DNA of 17,373 nucleotides from the NCBI GenBank assembly GCA_964530215.1, contig CAZHAJ010000025.1, positions 1-17,373 on the forward strand. Direction: 5' to 3'. Below the pieces are notes generated by a model. That model saw only the letters and a list, made by a program, of their open reading frames with translations. It was not told where the DNA came from and ran no database searches. Made by a program: the position numbers and the translations under genes. This DNA is from JAAXTT01 sp964530215. GTDB taxonomy: Bacteria; Bacillota; Desulfotomaculia; Desulfotomaculales; Desulfocucumaceae. This document shows, piece after piece, positions 1 through 7,205 of the stretch (the first letter of the stretch is position 1; each line of letters begins with the position of its first letter).

Positions 1-65
1 AGTAAAATCTGTTTAAGTGTAGTATAAAAAGATTTATATGTTTACTGGACAGTTTAACGGTTATC
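1..65. other. AT-rich window edge downstream of actP
   Basis: This short stretch follows the actP stop codon. I see no gene and no convincing terminator: the only hairpin-like sequence is a weak all-AT inverted repeat (TATAAA/TTTATA) near 26-41. The transcript may continue beyond the window edge. Confidence 0.3.
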
Positions 66-1604
66 TTATTCTGAACCAATGGCCAGATAGGTACGGACTT
101 TGCCTTGCTGGAATTTTTCTTCCGATTCCTTGTCCGGTGTTAAGTAAGAAACAACAATAGCCACTATGAAACTTAAGGTCATTGAGATAATCGCAGGGTT
201 TTTTAACGGAAATATTGCTGCTTCATTTTTTAATATATCTATCTGTATGGTGGGGCTTAAATAAATCAGTATAACAGCAGACAGAGCGCCGGTAATGATA
301 GAAGCTGCAGCGCCGGTAGTGCTTAGCTTTTTCCATACAATTGTCAGTAAGATGGTGGGGAAGTTGGCACTGGCTGCAACAGCAAAGGCCAGACCCACCA
401 TAAAGGCCACATTTTGACCTTTAAACATTATTCCTAGGACAATGGCAATCCCTCCGAATATCAGTGTTGCTACCCTTGCTACCTTCATTTGTTCTTCTTC
501 TCCGGCCTTACCCTTTTTTATAACATTAACATAAATATCATGTGAAAGGGTTGAGGCACCTGCCAGAGTCAGTCCTGCCATAACCGCTAAAATGGTAGCA
601 AATGCAACTGCTGCAATGAAACCTAGGAAAGGTGTGCCTCCCAATATTTCTGCCAAGAGAGGTGCAGCCATGTTACCGCCTTTGTCTATTCCCATGATGA
701 TATCTCTACCAACTAAAACTGAGGCAGCAAATCCTACTATGGGAATAATAATATAGAAGTAGCCGATAAAACCTGTGGCATAAACTATGGACTTCCGTGC
801 TTCTTTTGCGTCAGGTACAGTGTAGAACCTCATTAAAATATGGGGTAATCCTAATAATCCAAACATAAGGGCTAATCCTAGGGATATCGCATCCAGGGGA
901 TTGCTGATGAGTCCGCCTGGCTCCAGCGTTTTTTGACCGTACTCCGCCACTACAGAGGAGTAGAGCTCGCCCAGACTAAAATTGAAGTGGGAAAGAGCCA
1001 TAACAGCCAATATGGTCACGCCGCTTAGCAATAATCCCGCTTTAATTATCTGAACCCAAGTTGTGGCAATCATTCCACCAAATAATACATAAGCTAACAT
1101 AACCAGACCCACTATAATAACAGCCAGTTCATAATTTAAACCAAAAAGCAGCTTAACCAATGTTCCGGCTCCCACCATTTGAGCAATTGAGTAAAATATT
1201 AGTGTCGAAAGACCTCCGATGGAGGATGCTATTCTAATGGTTCTTTGTTGCAGACGATAAGCAAGAACATCTGCGAAGGTATATTTACCTATATTTCTCA
1301 GGGGTTCGGCAATGAGAAACAGTAGTACCGGCCAGCCAACCAGCCAGCCCGTTGCATAAATCATACCGTCGTAACCGCTCAGGGCCACCATGCCTGATAT
1401 GCCTAAAAATGAAGCTGCACTCATATAGTCTCCGGAAAGAGCCAGTCCATTTTGGAAGCCGGTGATACTTCGGGCAGCGGTATAGTATTCGCTGGTGGTT
1501 TTAGTTCTTTTTGCGGCAAAGTAGGTAATGCCTAAAGTTACTACTACAAAAAAAAGGAAAAATCCAATTGCCATAGGCGTTGGTTGTCCTAAACTTGTTT
1601 GCAT
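66..1604 (-). CDS. actP: ActP-type cation/acetate symporter (SSS family)
   Basis: Inner-membrane sodium:solute symporter that most likely imports acetate or a similar short monocarboxylate with Na+. The protein is hydrophobic throughout and fits the roughly 13-helix SSS fold. It carries stretches I recognise from E. coli Act[19 protein letters not shown] near residues 172-189, [12 protein letters not shown] near 254-265, [17 protein letters not shown] near 345-361 and [15 protein letters not shown] near 403-417. At 512 residues it is somewhat shorter than E. coli ActP (about 549). An in-frame TTG lies two codons upstream, but the SD GAGGAG sits only 1 base from it and 7 bases from the ATG at 1602-1604, so I chose the ATG. 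It lies 18 bases downstream of the DUF485 gene, the same pairing as yjcH-actP. Family is certain; substrate is inferred from similarity. Confidence 0.93.
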   Translation of the reverse strand: MQTSLGQPTPMAIGFFLFFVVVTLGITYFAAKRTKTTSEYYTAARSITGFQNGLALSGDYMSAASFLGISGMVALSGYDGMIYATGWLVGWPVLLFLIAEPLRNIGKYTFADVLAYRLQQRTIRIASSIGGLSTLIFYSIAQMVGAGTLVKLLFGLNYELAVIIVGLVMLAYVLFGGMIATTWVQIIKAGLLLSGVTILAVMALSHFNFSLGELYSSVVAEYGQKTLEPGGLISNPLDAISLGLALMFGLLGLPHILMRFYTVPDAKEARKSIVYATGFIGYFYIIIPIVGFAASVLVGRDIIMGIDKGGNMAAPLLAEILGGTPFLGFIAAVAFATILAVMAGLTLAGASTLSHDIYVNVIKKGKAGEEEQMKVARVATLIFGGIAIVLGIMFKGQNVAFMVGLAFAVAASANFPTILLTIVWKKLSTTGAAASIITGALSAVILIYLSPTIQIDILKNEAAIFPLKNPAIISMTLSFIVAIVVSYLTPDKESEEKFQQGKVRTYLAIGSE

Positions 1605-1622
1605 ATACAATCTCCTCGATAT

Positions 1623-1922
1623 TTAATCTGTTTTATTTTTATTAATAATTTTTGATACTAAAGCGTCATAAGTATTGTTTGCCCAAACTACGTAAATAAG
1701 GGTAAGTATGAATGAGATAACAATTACCAGCATAGCCACCGGAATGCCTAGGGTGGTAACTTTGCCGATTTTTAAGGCCAGGGTTTCTTTAGAATATCCT
1801 AAAACCAAAATAAAACCATAGTAGGTAACAAAAGTCAAAAAGGTTAAGATAAGGGCAATGGTCCATCTGCGTTTTACCAAACTTTTAAATTCCGGCATTT
1901 CATCAATTTTATTGGTTTGCAA
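1623..1922 (-). CDS. DUF485 family membrane protein (YjcH-like)
   Basis: Small membrane protein of 99 residues with two predicted transmembrane helices, about residues 21-43 and 58-81, between charged ends. This is the usual DUF485 architecture, with a basic N-terminal segment (SLVKRRW) before helix 1 and a conserved-looking VVWANNTYD after helix 2. Members of the family are usually encoded just before an SSS acetate symporter (yjcH-actP in E. coli), as here. An accessory or stabilising role for the transporter is plausible but not established. The start is a TTG at 1922, preceded by a strong SD (AAGGAGGTG, 1931-1939) at normal spacing; there is no nearby ATG. It is the first gene of a two-gene operon driven by the promoter at 2023-2051. 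Confidence 0.88.
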   Translation of the reverse strand: MQTNKIDEMPEFKSLVKRRWTIALILTFLTFVTYYGFILVLGYSKETLALKIGKVTTLGIPVAMLVIVISFILTLIYVVWANNTYDALVSKIINKNKTD

Positions 1923-2022
1923 CGGTCTAACACCTCCTTATATGTATGTGAAAAATTTCTTTTGATTCACCTCCATTATAGGTATTAAAGATTAAAATCT
2001 TATAAGGGTTCTTCCCTAATCA
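1923..2022 (-). promoter_or_regulatory. Leader of the DUF485-actP transcript with an extra SD-like motif
   Basis: The untranslated leader is about 95 bases if transcription starts near 2016. Besides the working SD at 1931-1939 it holds a second SD-like GGAGGTGA (1967-1974) with no start codon at the proper distance. A 12-codon frame begins at an ATG at 1976 and ends in a TAA (1938-1940) that abuts the real SD, but it has no SD of its own. It may be a non-productive ribosome-binding or standby site, or chance. Confidence 0.3.
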
Positions 2023-2066
2023 GTTATACTTCAGATAAGTTTGAATGTTAAGATTTTTCTGTCTAG
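2023..2066 (-). promoter_or_regulatory. Promoter plus putative operator of the DUF485-actP operon
   Basis: On the minus strand there is a -35-like TTAACA (2046-2051), a 17-base spacer and a -10-like TATAAC (2023-2028). Immediately upstream and overlapping the -35 is the block TAGACAGAAAAATCTTAAC (2047-2065). The same block with one change, and the same spacing to the -10, occurs in front of the second symporter operon at 4746-4789. Over 44 aligned positions 32 are identical, and 18 of 19 in the upstream block. The conservation in otherwise unrelated intergenic DNA argues for a real promoter with a shared regulator site. The regulator is unknown. Confidence 0.7.
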
Positions 2067-2132
2067 AGGTTGTAGCGGGAGTTTTGCTGTTGAAAAACAG
2101 GGTTAAACGGTTTTTGGAAAAAGACATAAAAA

Positions 2133-2168
2133 CGGAGTGAAGGAATAATGCTTAAATCCTTCACTCCG
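2133..2168 (-). terminator. Intrinsic terminator of the DUF4212 symporter operon
   Basis: A perfect 12-bp inverted repeat, CGGAGTGAAGGA (2133-2144) and TCCTTCACTCCG (2157-2168), encloses a 12-base loop. On the minus strand it is followed by TTTTTATGTCTTTTT. It lies 16 bases past the stop codon of the 141-residue membrane protein gene. The U-rich tail is present only for minus-strand transcription, so it separates this operon from the DUF485-actP promoter just downstream. Confidence 0.92.
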
Positions 2169-2184
2169 CTTGCATTTAGTACTT

Positions 2185-2610
2185 TTAGTTACTTTGCAAT
2201 GATCTTATGAAATGCCCTGAGCCCAGCCAAGTAGATAGTGCAAAAATCAAGTAAATAGCTAAATTTGCTTCTTTTCCTTGCAACAATACCTGAAGTCCGA
2301 TTCCCAATCCCAAAGAAGGTATTACAATTAATAGTGTTCTTATGATTCGCTCAAATCCAACCTTTGAGGTAAGGGGCCAGATTTTTGAGTAAACAACCCC
2401 TAAAGCTACCCCCAATCCCACAGTGATGGCAATTTGAAATATCACTAGGGGTGTTGGGAATGGCCAGCTTGCCAAGTAGTGTCCCACAAGGTAGAAGAGT
2501 TCCAGAAAAAATGCTATACCCAGAGCTTTGCGCAGGACCCTGCCATCCAAATAAGGCAGTGAAAAATATAGGATTACTGTTATAGATGCCAGGATAAGAG
2601 TCCAGCTCAT
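2185..2610 (-). CDS. Uncharacterised 141-residue membrane protein, third gene of the symporter operon
   Basis: I do not recognise this protein. It is strongly hydrophobic, with about five predicted transmembrane helices (roughly residues 2-21, 27-48, 53-77, 89-111 and 116-135) and few charged residues, mostly in short loops (DGRVLRK, SKVGFERIIR, QGKEAN). There is no signal-peptidase site, cysteine pair or enzyme motif. The ATG at 2608-2610 has a reasonable SD (GGTGA). It starts 22 bases after the stop of the large SSS symporter and ends just before the operon terminator, so it is almost certainly co-transcribed with the DUF4212/symporter pair. A role as a further transporter accessory protein is a guess from position only. 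Confidence 0.8.
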   Translation of the reverse strand: MSWTLILASITVILYFSLPYLDGRVLRKALGIAFFLELFYLVGHYLASWPFPTPLVIFQIAITVGLGVALGVVYSKIWPLTSKVGFERIIRTLLIVIPSLGLGIGLQVLLQGKEANLAIYLIFALSTWLGSGHFIRSLQSN

Positions 2611-2632
2611 TATTTATCACCATTTTCTTAGT

Positions 2633-4336
2633 TTATTTGGAGCTACCTGCTACACCACTTTCCAGCGCTGCCTCAGGAAGACGTATGTCTTCAAGCATGT
2701 CCTGAATGTGCTGGGGCGGTGGTGGTGTCATGCGGGAAACCACAAAAGCCACTATAAAGTTTAACAGCATTCCGATAACACCGATGCCAAGGGCATTAAC
2801 TCCCAAGAACTCTTTGATAATGGGCTCAGGGGTACCCAGCAGTTTTACCGATTGCATACATATAATCATTACGAAGGTAAATGATAGACCGGTTATAATC
2901 CCCCAGATAGCACCTTCTCTGTTCATCCGCTGGTCAAATATACCAAGGAATATTTGGGGGAACAAACTGGCTGCTGCCAGACCAAAGGCAAAGGCAACCA
3001 CTTCTCCAACGAAGCCCGGAGGATTAACCCCGAAGTATCCAGCCACGCAAACCGCTACAAAAATAGTGATACGAGCTACTTTTAAACGTTGGGCTTCAGA
3101 GGCACCGGTTCTAAGTATTCGATAATATAAGTCGTGGGATACCGCACTGGACATGGCCAGTAGTAGTCCCGATGCAGTGGATAGTGCCGCTGCTAAACCG
3201 CCGGCTGCCACCAAGGCAATAACAAAGGGTGCTAAGTTAGCAACTTCAGGTGTTGATAAAACAATAATATCTCGGTCAATGGTTATTTCGTTGGTATCGG
3301 TATCCTTAGAAAAGGATAGGATGCCGTCATTGTTTTTATCTTCCAAACCCAGTAATCCGGTGGAAGCCCATTTGTTTGCCCAGTCAATCTGCTGAACTTC
3401 TGCTAATGGTTTATCATGCAAGGTGTTAAGGAGATTGTACTTGGCAAAGACTCCCACTGCAGGGGCGGTTGTATACAGCAATGCTATAAAGAGCAGCGCC
3501 CAACCTGCAGACCAACGGGCTGCCTTAACTGTTGGCACTGTATAAAAACGTACAATAACGTGTGGTAATCCGGCGGTTCCTATCATTAGAGCCAAGGTTG
3601 CAGCAAACACGTTGGTGGCTGACATATTGGCAAAGGGTTGAATATATTCAGATAGGCCCACCGCGATCTGCACTTCTCCCAATCGTGTAGTTACGTCGCT
3701 AAAGGTTAGAGCCAACTGAGGTATAGGGTTGCCTGTAAGCTTAAATGCAATGGCTGCTGCCGGAATCAAGTAAGCGACAATCAAAATGCAGTATTGGATA
3801 ACCTGGGTCCAGGTGATTCCCTTCATGCCACCTAATGTAGCAAAGAAGGCTACAACTGCCATTCCGATGAGAACCCCTACAACAATATCAACCTGCAGAT
3901 AGCGGCTGAATACAATACCTACACCACGCATCTGTCCAGCTACATAAGTAAGGGATATAAATACGGTGGCTACCGCAGCCACTGCACGGGCGGTATTTGA
4001 ATAGTAGCGATCTCCGATAAAATCAGGAACAGTGTATTTGCCAAACTTACGCAGGTAAGGTGCCAGCAAAAGGGCTAATAAAACGTATCCCCCTGTCCAG
4101 CCCATCAGGTATATTGTACCATCATAGCCCAAGAAAGCAATCAGTCCTGCCATGGATATAAAGGAAGCAGCTGACATCCAGTCGGCGGCTACTGCCATTC
4201 CGTTTGCCACCGCCGGAACACCTTGGCCGGCTACATAGAATTCTTTAGTGCTTTTAACTCTGCTCCACCAACCGATGTAAAGGTATAGGCCAAAGGTGAT
4301 AATTACCATAATAATTGTTATAGTTTCTACACTCAT
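2633..4336 (-). CDS. Sodium:solute symporter, large subunit (VC_2705-type)
   Basis: SSS-family transporter of 567 residues, related to ActP but of the longer subfamily that pairs with a DUF4212 small subunit (VC_2705 type). Recognisable segments are EFYVAGQGVPAVANGMAVAADWMSAASF near residues 32-59 (shown as landmarks, continuous in the protein), GGMKGITWTQVIQY near 169-182, GLPHVIVRFYTV near 256-267 and AAALSTASGLLLAMSSAVSHDLY near 380-402. Between two membrane segments lies a hydrophilic insert (about 320-355) with the EF-hand-like sequence DKNNDGILS starting at Asp333. The substrate is probably a short carboxylate such as acetate, propionate or lactate, but this cannot be read from the sequence. 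Its ATG overlaps the TGA of the small-subunit gene (ATGA), preceded by SD AAAGGGGG, which indicates translational coupling. Confidence 0.9.
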   Translation of the reverse strand: MSVETITIIMVIITFGLYLYIGWWSRVKSTKEFYVAGQGVPAVANGMAVAADWMSAASFISMAGLIAFLGYDGTIYLMGWTGGYVLLALLLAPYLRKFGKYTVPDFIGDRYYSNTARAVAAVATVFISLTYVAGQMRGVGIVFSRYLQVDIVVGVLIGMAVVAFFATLGGMKGITWTQVIQYCILIVAYLIPAAAIAFKLTGNPIPQLALTFSDVTTRLGEVQIAVGLSEYIQPFANMSATNVFAATLALMIGTAGLPHVIVRFYTVPTVKAARWSAGWALLFIALLYTTAPAVGVFAKYNLLNTLHDKPLAEVQQIDWANKWASTGLLGLEDKNNDGILSFSKDTDTNEITIDRDIIVLSTPEVANLAPFVIALVAAGGLAAALSTASGLLLAMSSAVSHDLYYRILRTGASEAQRLKVARITIFVAVCVAGYFGVNPPGFVGEVVAFAFGLAAASLFPQIFLGIFDQRMNREGAIWGIITGLSFTFVMIICMQSVKLLGTPEPIIKEFLGVNALGIGVIGMLLNFIVAFVVSRMTPPPPQHIQDMLEDIRLPEAALESGVAGSSK

Positions 4337-4620
4337 TGCGGAACCCCCTTTGACCCATCTATGGGCTCTTCAATTGATTTGTTAAATTCTTCATCCAATT
4401 TACCCATCTTAACAGCATAGATAAAAATAAGACATACGAAAACGATAATTGAACCTTGTTGGGCGAGCCAGAAGGCCAGACTTACACCAAAGAAAGAAAT
4501 TTTTGAAAAGGGTTCAGCTAAAATAATTGCGCCCACCAGGGATACCAGTGCCCATACAATCAGAAGGCTGATAATTAGATTTAGATTTTTTCTCCAGTAT
4601 GCTTGATACTCAGGCTTCAT
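4333..4620 (-). CDS. DUF4212 family symporter small subunit
   Basis: A 95-residue membrane protein with two predicted transmembrane helices, about residues 14-36 and 47-70, and a charged C-terminal tail rich in Glu, Asp and Lys. The N-terminal YWRKNL motif followed by the first helix, and the YAVKMGKLDEEF after the second, are typical of DUF4212, the probable small subunit of VC_2705-type sodium:solute symporters. An open frame extends 13 codons further upstream, but GGAGGTG (4626-4632) lies 5 bases before the ATG at 4618-4620, and the family normally begins at this point. Its stop codon overlaps the start of the large-subunit gene by 4 bases, consistent with stoichiometric production of a two-part transporter. 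Confidence 0.9.
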   Translation of the reverse strand: MKPEYQAYWRKNLNLIISLLIVWALVSLVGAIILAEPFSKISFFGVSLAFWLAQQGSIIVFVCLIFIYAVKMGKLDEEFNKSIEEPIDGSKGVPQ

Positions 4621-5067
4621 AAGTACACCTCCAATAAAATCATTAAATCCCATAAACAATAAATAAAGAACGAGTTAGCCGATTAAAAAGAAGCCTCCTT
4701 TCTGTGTTGGATTTGTTTTTCAGATGCAAAATTTAAGTTGTTATATTTATACTATAGTAAATTCCGACAGTTAAGAATTTTCTGTCTAATTGCAATATTC
4801 ATTGTTTGTGCGGCTTTTTATTTGATTAAGTGGAAGGAAATGTTCATTAAAGGTTTTTTTTTGGTTTAACAGTGCAGAGGATATGTTAGATTTACTAGTT
4901 TTAAGGCAAAACATTCTGCTGATTGGTTTAATGGTGGATTAAATGGTTGTATAGAGTCGCAATGGGTTTTTCTGATATTGAATTTGGACCGACGGCAAAA
5001 AGGTATTTTTGTAGCTCTTAAGTGAAAAGTTAATACGGGAACGGTCTTAAAAGGGGTGTTAACGGAA
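4621..5067. other. Divergent intergenic region between symporter operon and DUF421 gene
   Basis: The minus-strand side holds the leader and promoter of the DUF4212 operon described separately. From about 4790 to 5050 the DNA is AT-rich, with a run of nine T (4854-4862) and no recognisable gene, RNA structure or intrinsic terminator. A plus-strand promoter for the DUF421 gene should lie here, but I cannot choose a convincing -35/-10 pair. A 77-codon minus-strand frame across 4866-5099 has no SD and no recognisable product. Confidence 0.4.
4746..4789 (-). promoter_or_regulatory. Promoter plus putative operator of the DUF4212 symporter operon
   Basis: On the minus strand there is a -35-like TTAACT (4769-4774), a 17-base spacer and a -10-like TATAAA (4746-4751). 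The upstream block TAGACAGAAAATTCTTAAC (4770-4788) is the near-identical counterpart of the one before DUF485-actP. Here the flanks also form GACAG-N11-CTGTC, a short inverted repeat that the other copy does not keep. The predicted leader is about 120 bases and includes an SD-like AAAGGAGGC (4693-4701) that has no start codon within range. Confidence 0.7.
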
Positions 5068-5733
5068 ATGGTGGAGCTGATCTTAAGAACAATTTTCATA
5101 TATTTAGTGGTGTTAGCAATAGTGCGTTTAATGGGGAAAAGAGAGATAGGTCAGTTTTCTCCTTTCGATTTTGTTGTAGCCATTATTGTGGCAGAAATTG
5201 CAACCATGCCGCTGGTCTCATCTATTCCTTTGTGGCACTCCATTGTTCCTTTGGCAGTATTGGCATTTCTGGAGATTATCCTGAGCTTCGCAGCACTTCA
5301 CTGCCGTTGGTTAAGAAGTGTGTTGGACGGAAAACCCCAGGTGGTGATTAAAGGCGGGCAGATATTAAAAAAAGAACTTAGAAGGGCCAGATATAATTTG
5401 GATGACCTGCTGGCTCAGCTTAGGGAAAGTGGTTATCCCAGACCTGAGGATATAGAGGCAGCGGTATTGGAAACTTCAGGTCGTATAAGTGTGGTACCAA
5501 AGGCTGATAAAAGGGCATTGACCCCGGATGATTTGGGTTTCTCACCTCCTTATGAAGGGTTACCTGTTGTGTTGATAATGGATGGTGAAATCTGTACCCA
5601 GCAAGGTAATGGTCTGAATTCTCAGTTGCTTAAGGATAAACTTGATGAATTAAACTTGGAGAGCAAAAAGGTGTTTTTAGCAACTGTTGATAAAGACGGA
5701 CGAATATATATTAGTATAGATGAACCGGGATAG
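5068..5733 (+). CDS. DUF421 / YetF-domain membrane protein
   Basis: Membrane protein of the DUF421 (YetF) family, 221 residues. About three transmembrane helices occupy residues 3-20, 33-50 and 56-76, with the family hallmark LMGKREIGQFSPFDFVVAI bridging the first two. The soluble C-terminal part contains the paired YetF motif: GKPQVVIKGGQI near 91-102, then RRARYNLDDLLAQLRESGYP near 107-126, and a second strand region ending in VDKDGRIYIS. Relatives are common in spore-forming Firmicutes (YetF, YrbG, YdfS types), and some are linked to spores, but the biochemical role is unknown. The ATG at 5068 is favoured; an in-frame GTG at 5056 overlaps the AAGGGG SD. It appears monocistronic, with a 100-base gap before comEA. 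Confidence 0.87.
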   Translation: MVELILRTIFIYLVVLAIVRLMGKREIGQFSPFDFVVAIIVAEIATMPLVSSIPLWHSIVPLAVLAFLEIILSFAALHCRWLRSVLDGKPQVVIKGGQILKKELRRARYNLDDLLAQLRESGYPRPEDIEAAVLETSGRISVVPKADKRALTPDDLGFSPPYEGLPVVLIMDGEICTQQGNGLNSQLLKDKLDELNLESKKVFLATVDKDGRIYISIDEPG

Positions 5734-5847
5734 TTTTAGAATAACCAACTTGTAAATGTGTTTGAAAAAGTCTTTCGTAGGCCTGAAAAAAGAAGGTTTT
5801 AGCAGTAATTGGTAGAATTATGCTACTAAATCGGGGTGACGGCCAAA

Positions 5848-6462
5848 TTGTTTAATGTGGATAAGCGGCAGCAGTTGGTTCTGATTGTTTTAGCAGCAGT
5901 GATTATTTTTTTCACGGGCTATAAGTTCTCAAGCTGGCAACAATCAGGGCAGGAACAAGACTTGTTGACCATTGCTTCTCAACAAGACCAAGACGAAAGG
6001 TTGATAGCTGTACATATTTCAGGTGCGGTGGAAAAGCCGGGATTATATAAGGTGCCCATTGGCTCTCGGGTACAGGATGCGGTGGATAAGGCAGTTCCTT
6101 TGCCGGAAGCTGATATTCAGGGATTGAATCTAGCTGCCTCCTTGAAGGATGGGCAAAAGCTGGTGATACCTTTAGAGCAAGATTATCCTAACAGTAATGA
6201 TTTGGTTGGGGAAGAAATTTCCCAAGGCGCAACGGTTGTGGCCAGCTCCAAAGTTACCGGTTCATCCAACAAGGTAAATATTAACCGTGCCAATGCAGAG
6301 GAGCTGGAAAAATTGCCGGGAATTGGCCCCACACTGGTACAGCGCATTATAAATTATAGGGAAACCCAGGGTATGTTTACTTCGGAGGAAGATATCAAAA
6401 GTGTGCAGGGAATCGGTGACAAAACTTATGAAAAAATTAAAGACAGAATTACTGTAAATTAG
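5848..6462 (+). CDS. comEA: ComEA-type DNA-binding competence protein
   Basis: Membrane-anchored DNA receptor for natural transformation, 204 residues. Residues 9-24 form an N-terminal membrane anchor with no cleavage site evident. Residues 51-110 form an SLBB-like domain (AVHISGAVEKPGLYKVPIGS). A Ser/Thr-rich linker follows. Residues 143-204 carry the double helix-hairpin-helix DNA-binding module, with LPGIGPTLVQRII at 156-168 and VQGIGDKTYEKI at 186-197. This order matches Firmicute ComEA. A GTG at 5836 is in frame but lies inside the SD itself (GGGGTGA, 5833-5839); the TTG at 5848 stands 8 bases after that SD and is the better start. It heads a comEA-transglycosylase-comEC cluster, with 12 bases to the next gene. 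comEB is absent. Confidence 0.93.
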   Translation: MFNVDKRQQLVLIVLAAVIIFFTGYKFSSWQQSGQEQDLLTIASQQDQDERLIAVHISGAVEKPGLYKVPIGSRVQDAVDKAVPLPEADIQGLNLAASLKDGQKLVIPLEQDYPNSNDLVGEEISQGATVVASSKVTGSSNKVNINRANAEELEKLPGIGPTLVQRIINYRETQGMFTSEEDIKSVQGIGDKTYEKIKDRITVN

Positions 6463-6474
6463 TGGGGTGTATTT

Positions 6475-7167
6475 GTGGATACAGAGCTGATGATTCAGGT
6501 ATTAAAACTGCAGTTGTCCCAGACAACAATGAACAGTGAATCCAATCAAGCAGGGGTTAATAGCAAAGATTTTAGCAGTATTCTTTCTGCCGCAATTGAA
6601 GATTCTTCAGGCAGGCAGGGCACTTCTGTAGATGTAATCCCCAGAATCAGGACATTGGCAACCTCTGATTATATTGTGAATATCAAGACTTCAATTAAGA
6701 ACAATATTAAAGCCAGTGTCATTAAAAACATATATGGGACTCAGGGAAAGGGCACTTTAAAAATAAATCAAACAGATAATTCCGGTGATTATGAATTACT
6801 GTTGGAGCAAGTAGCGGAAAATTATCAATTGGACCCAAAGTTGTTAAGGGCGGTAGTAAAGACAGAATCAAACTTTAACCCCAATGCTGTATCTCATGCT
6901 GGGGCCATGGGTTTAATGCAGTTGATGCCTGATACCGCAAAATATTTAGGGGTGGTGAATCCCTTTGACCCCAGGGAAAATCTTGAAGGCGGAGCAAAGT
7001 ATTTAAAGTCACTGCTGGGAAAGTATAATGGCAGTATTAAACTGGCATTGGCAGCATATAATGCCGGGCCAGGCACGGTTGATCGTTATCAGGGTGTTCC
7101 ACCATACAGGGAAACGCTATCGTATATAAGTAAGATTAATGGTCTTGTGGGTGGGGGAATAGTTTGA
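6475..7167 (+). CDS. Lytic transglycosylase (SLT domain) within the com operon
   Basis: Peptidoglycan-cleaving enzyme of the soluble lytic transglycosylase family, 230 residues. The C-terminal SLT domain covers about residues 108-225. The catalytic Glu is E131 in [10 protein letters not shown], followed by the substrate-site motifs [10 protein letters not shown] (143-152), [10 protein letters not shown] near 168-177 and [10 protein letters not shown] (191-200), all intact. The first 105 residues are hydrophilic and variable. There is no signal peptide or membrane helix, so the route to the wall is unclear; several Bacillus and flagellar or phage SLT proteins share this trait. The GTG start is supported by SD GGGGTG, 5 bases upstream. 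It is placed between comEA and comEC, so a role in opening the wall for DNA uptake is attractive but inferred. Confidence 0.9.
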   Translation: MDTELMIQVLKLQLSQTTMNSESNQAGVNSKDFSSILSAAIEDSSGRQGTSVDVIPRIRTLATSDYIVNIKTSIKNNIKASVIKNIYGTQGKGTLKINQTDNSGDYELLLEQVAENYQLDPKLLRAVVKTESNFNPNAVSHAGAMGLMQLMPDTAKYLGVVNPFDPRENLEGGAKYLKSLLGKYNGSIKLALAAYNAGPGTVDRYQGVPPYRETLSYISKINGLVGGGIV

Positions 7168-7205
7168 TTATCTAACTGTCCATCGATTATCCGGGGGGGT
7201 TATTC

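Noticed and set aside
26..41. All-AT inverted repeat after actP as an intrinsic terminator
   Set aside because: Six A-T pairs would not form a stable stem, and no strong T-run follows on the minus strand.
2351..3395. Long open frames opposite or within the large symporter and 141-residue protein genes (2351-2623 minus, 2706-3125 plus, 3153-3395 plus)
   Set aside because: They overlap well-supported coding sequence, have no family features and look like frame shadows.
4854..4862. Run of nine T as a plus-strand terminator
   Set aside because: There is no GC-rich stem before it and no plus-strand gene upstream to terminate.
5791..5835. TGGTAG/CTACTA hairpin just before comEA as a regulatory RNA
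   Set aside because: Only six pairs with one wobble and a 7-base loop; too weak to distinguish from chance.
7169..7193. Direct repeat GATTATC before comEC as a regulator site
   Set aside because: Seven-base repeats are expected by chance here and the gap is only 38 bases inside an apparent operon.
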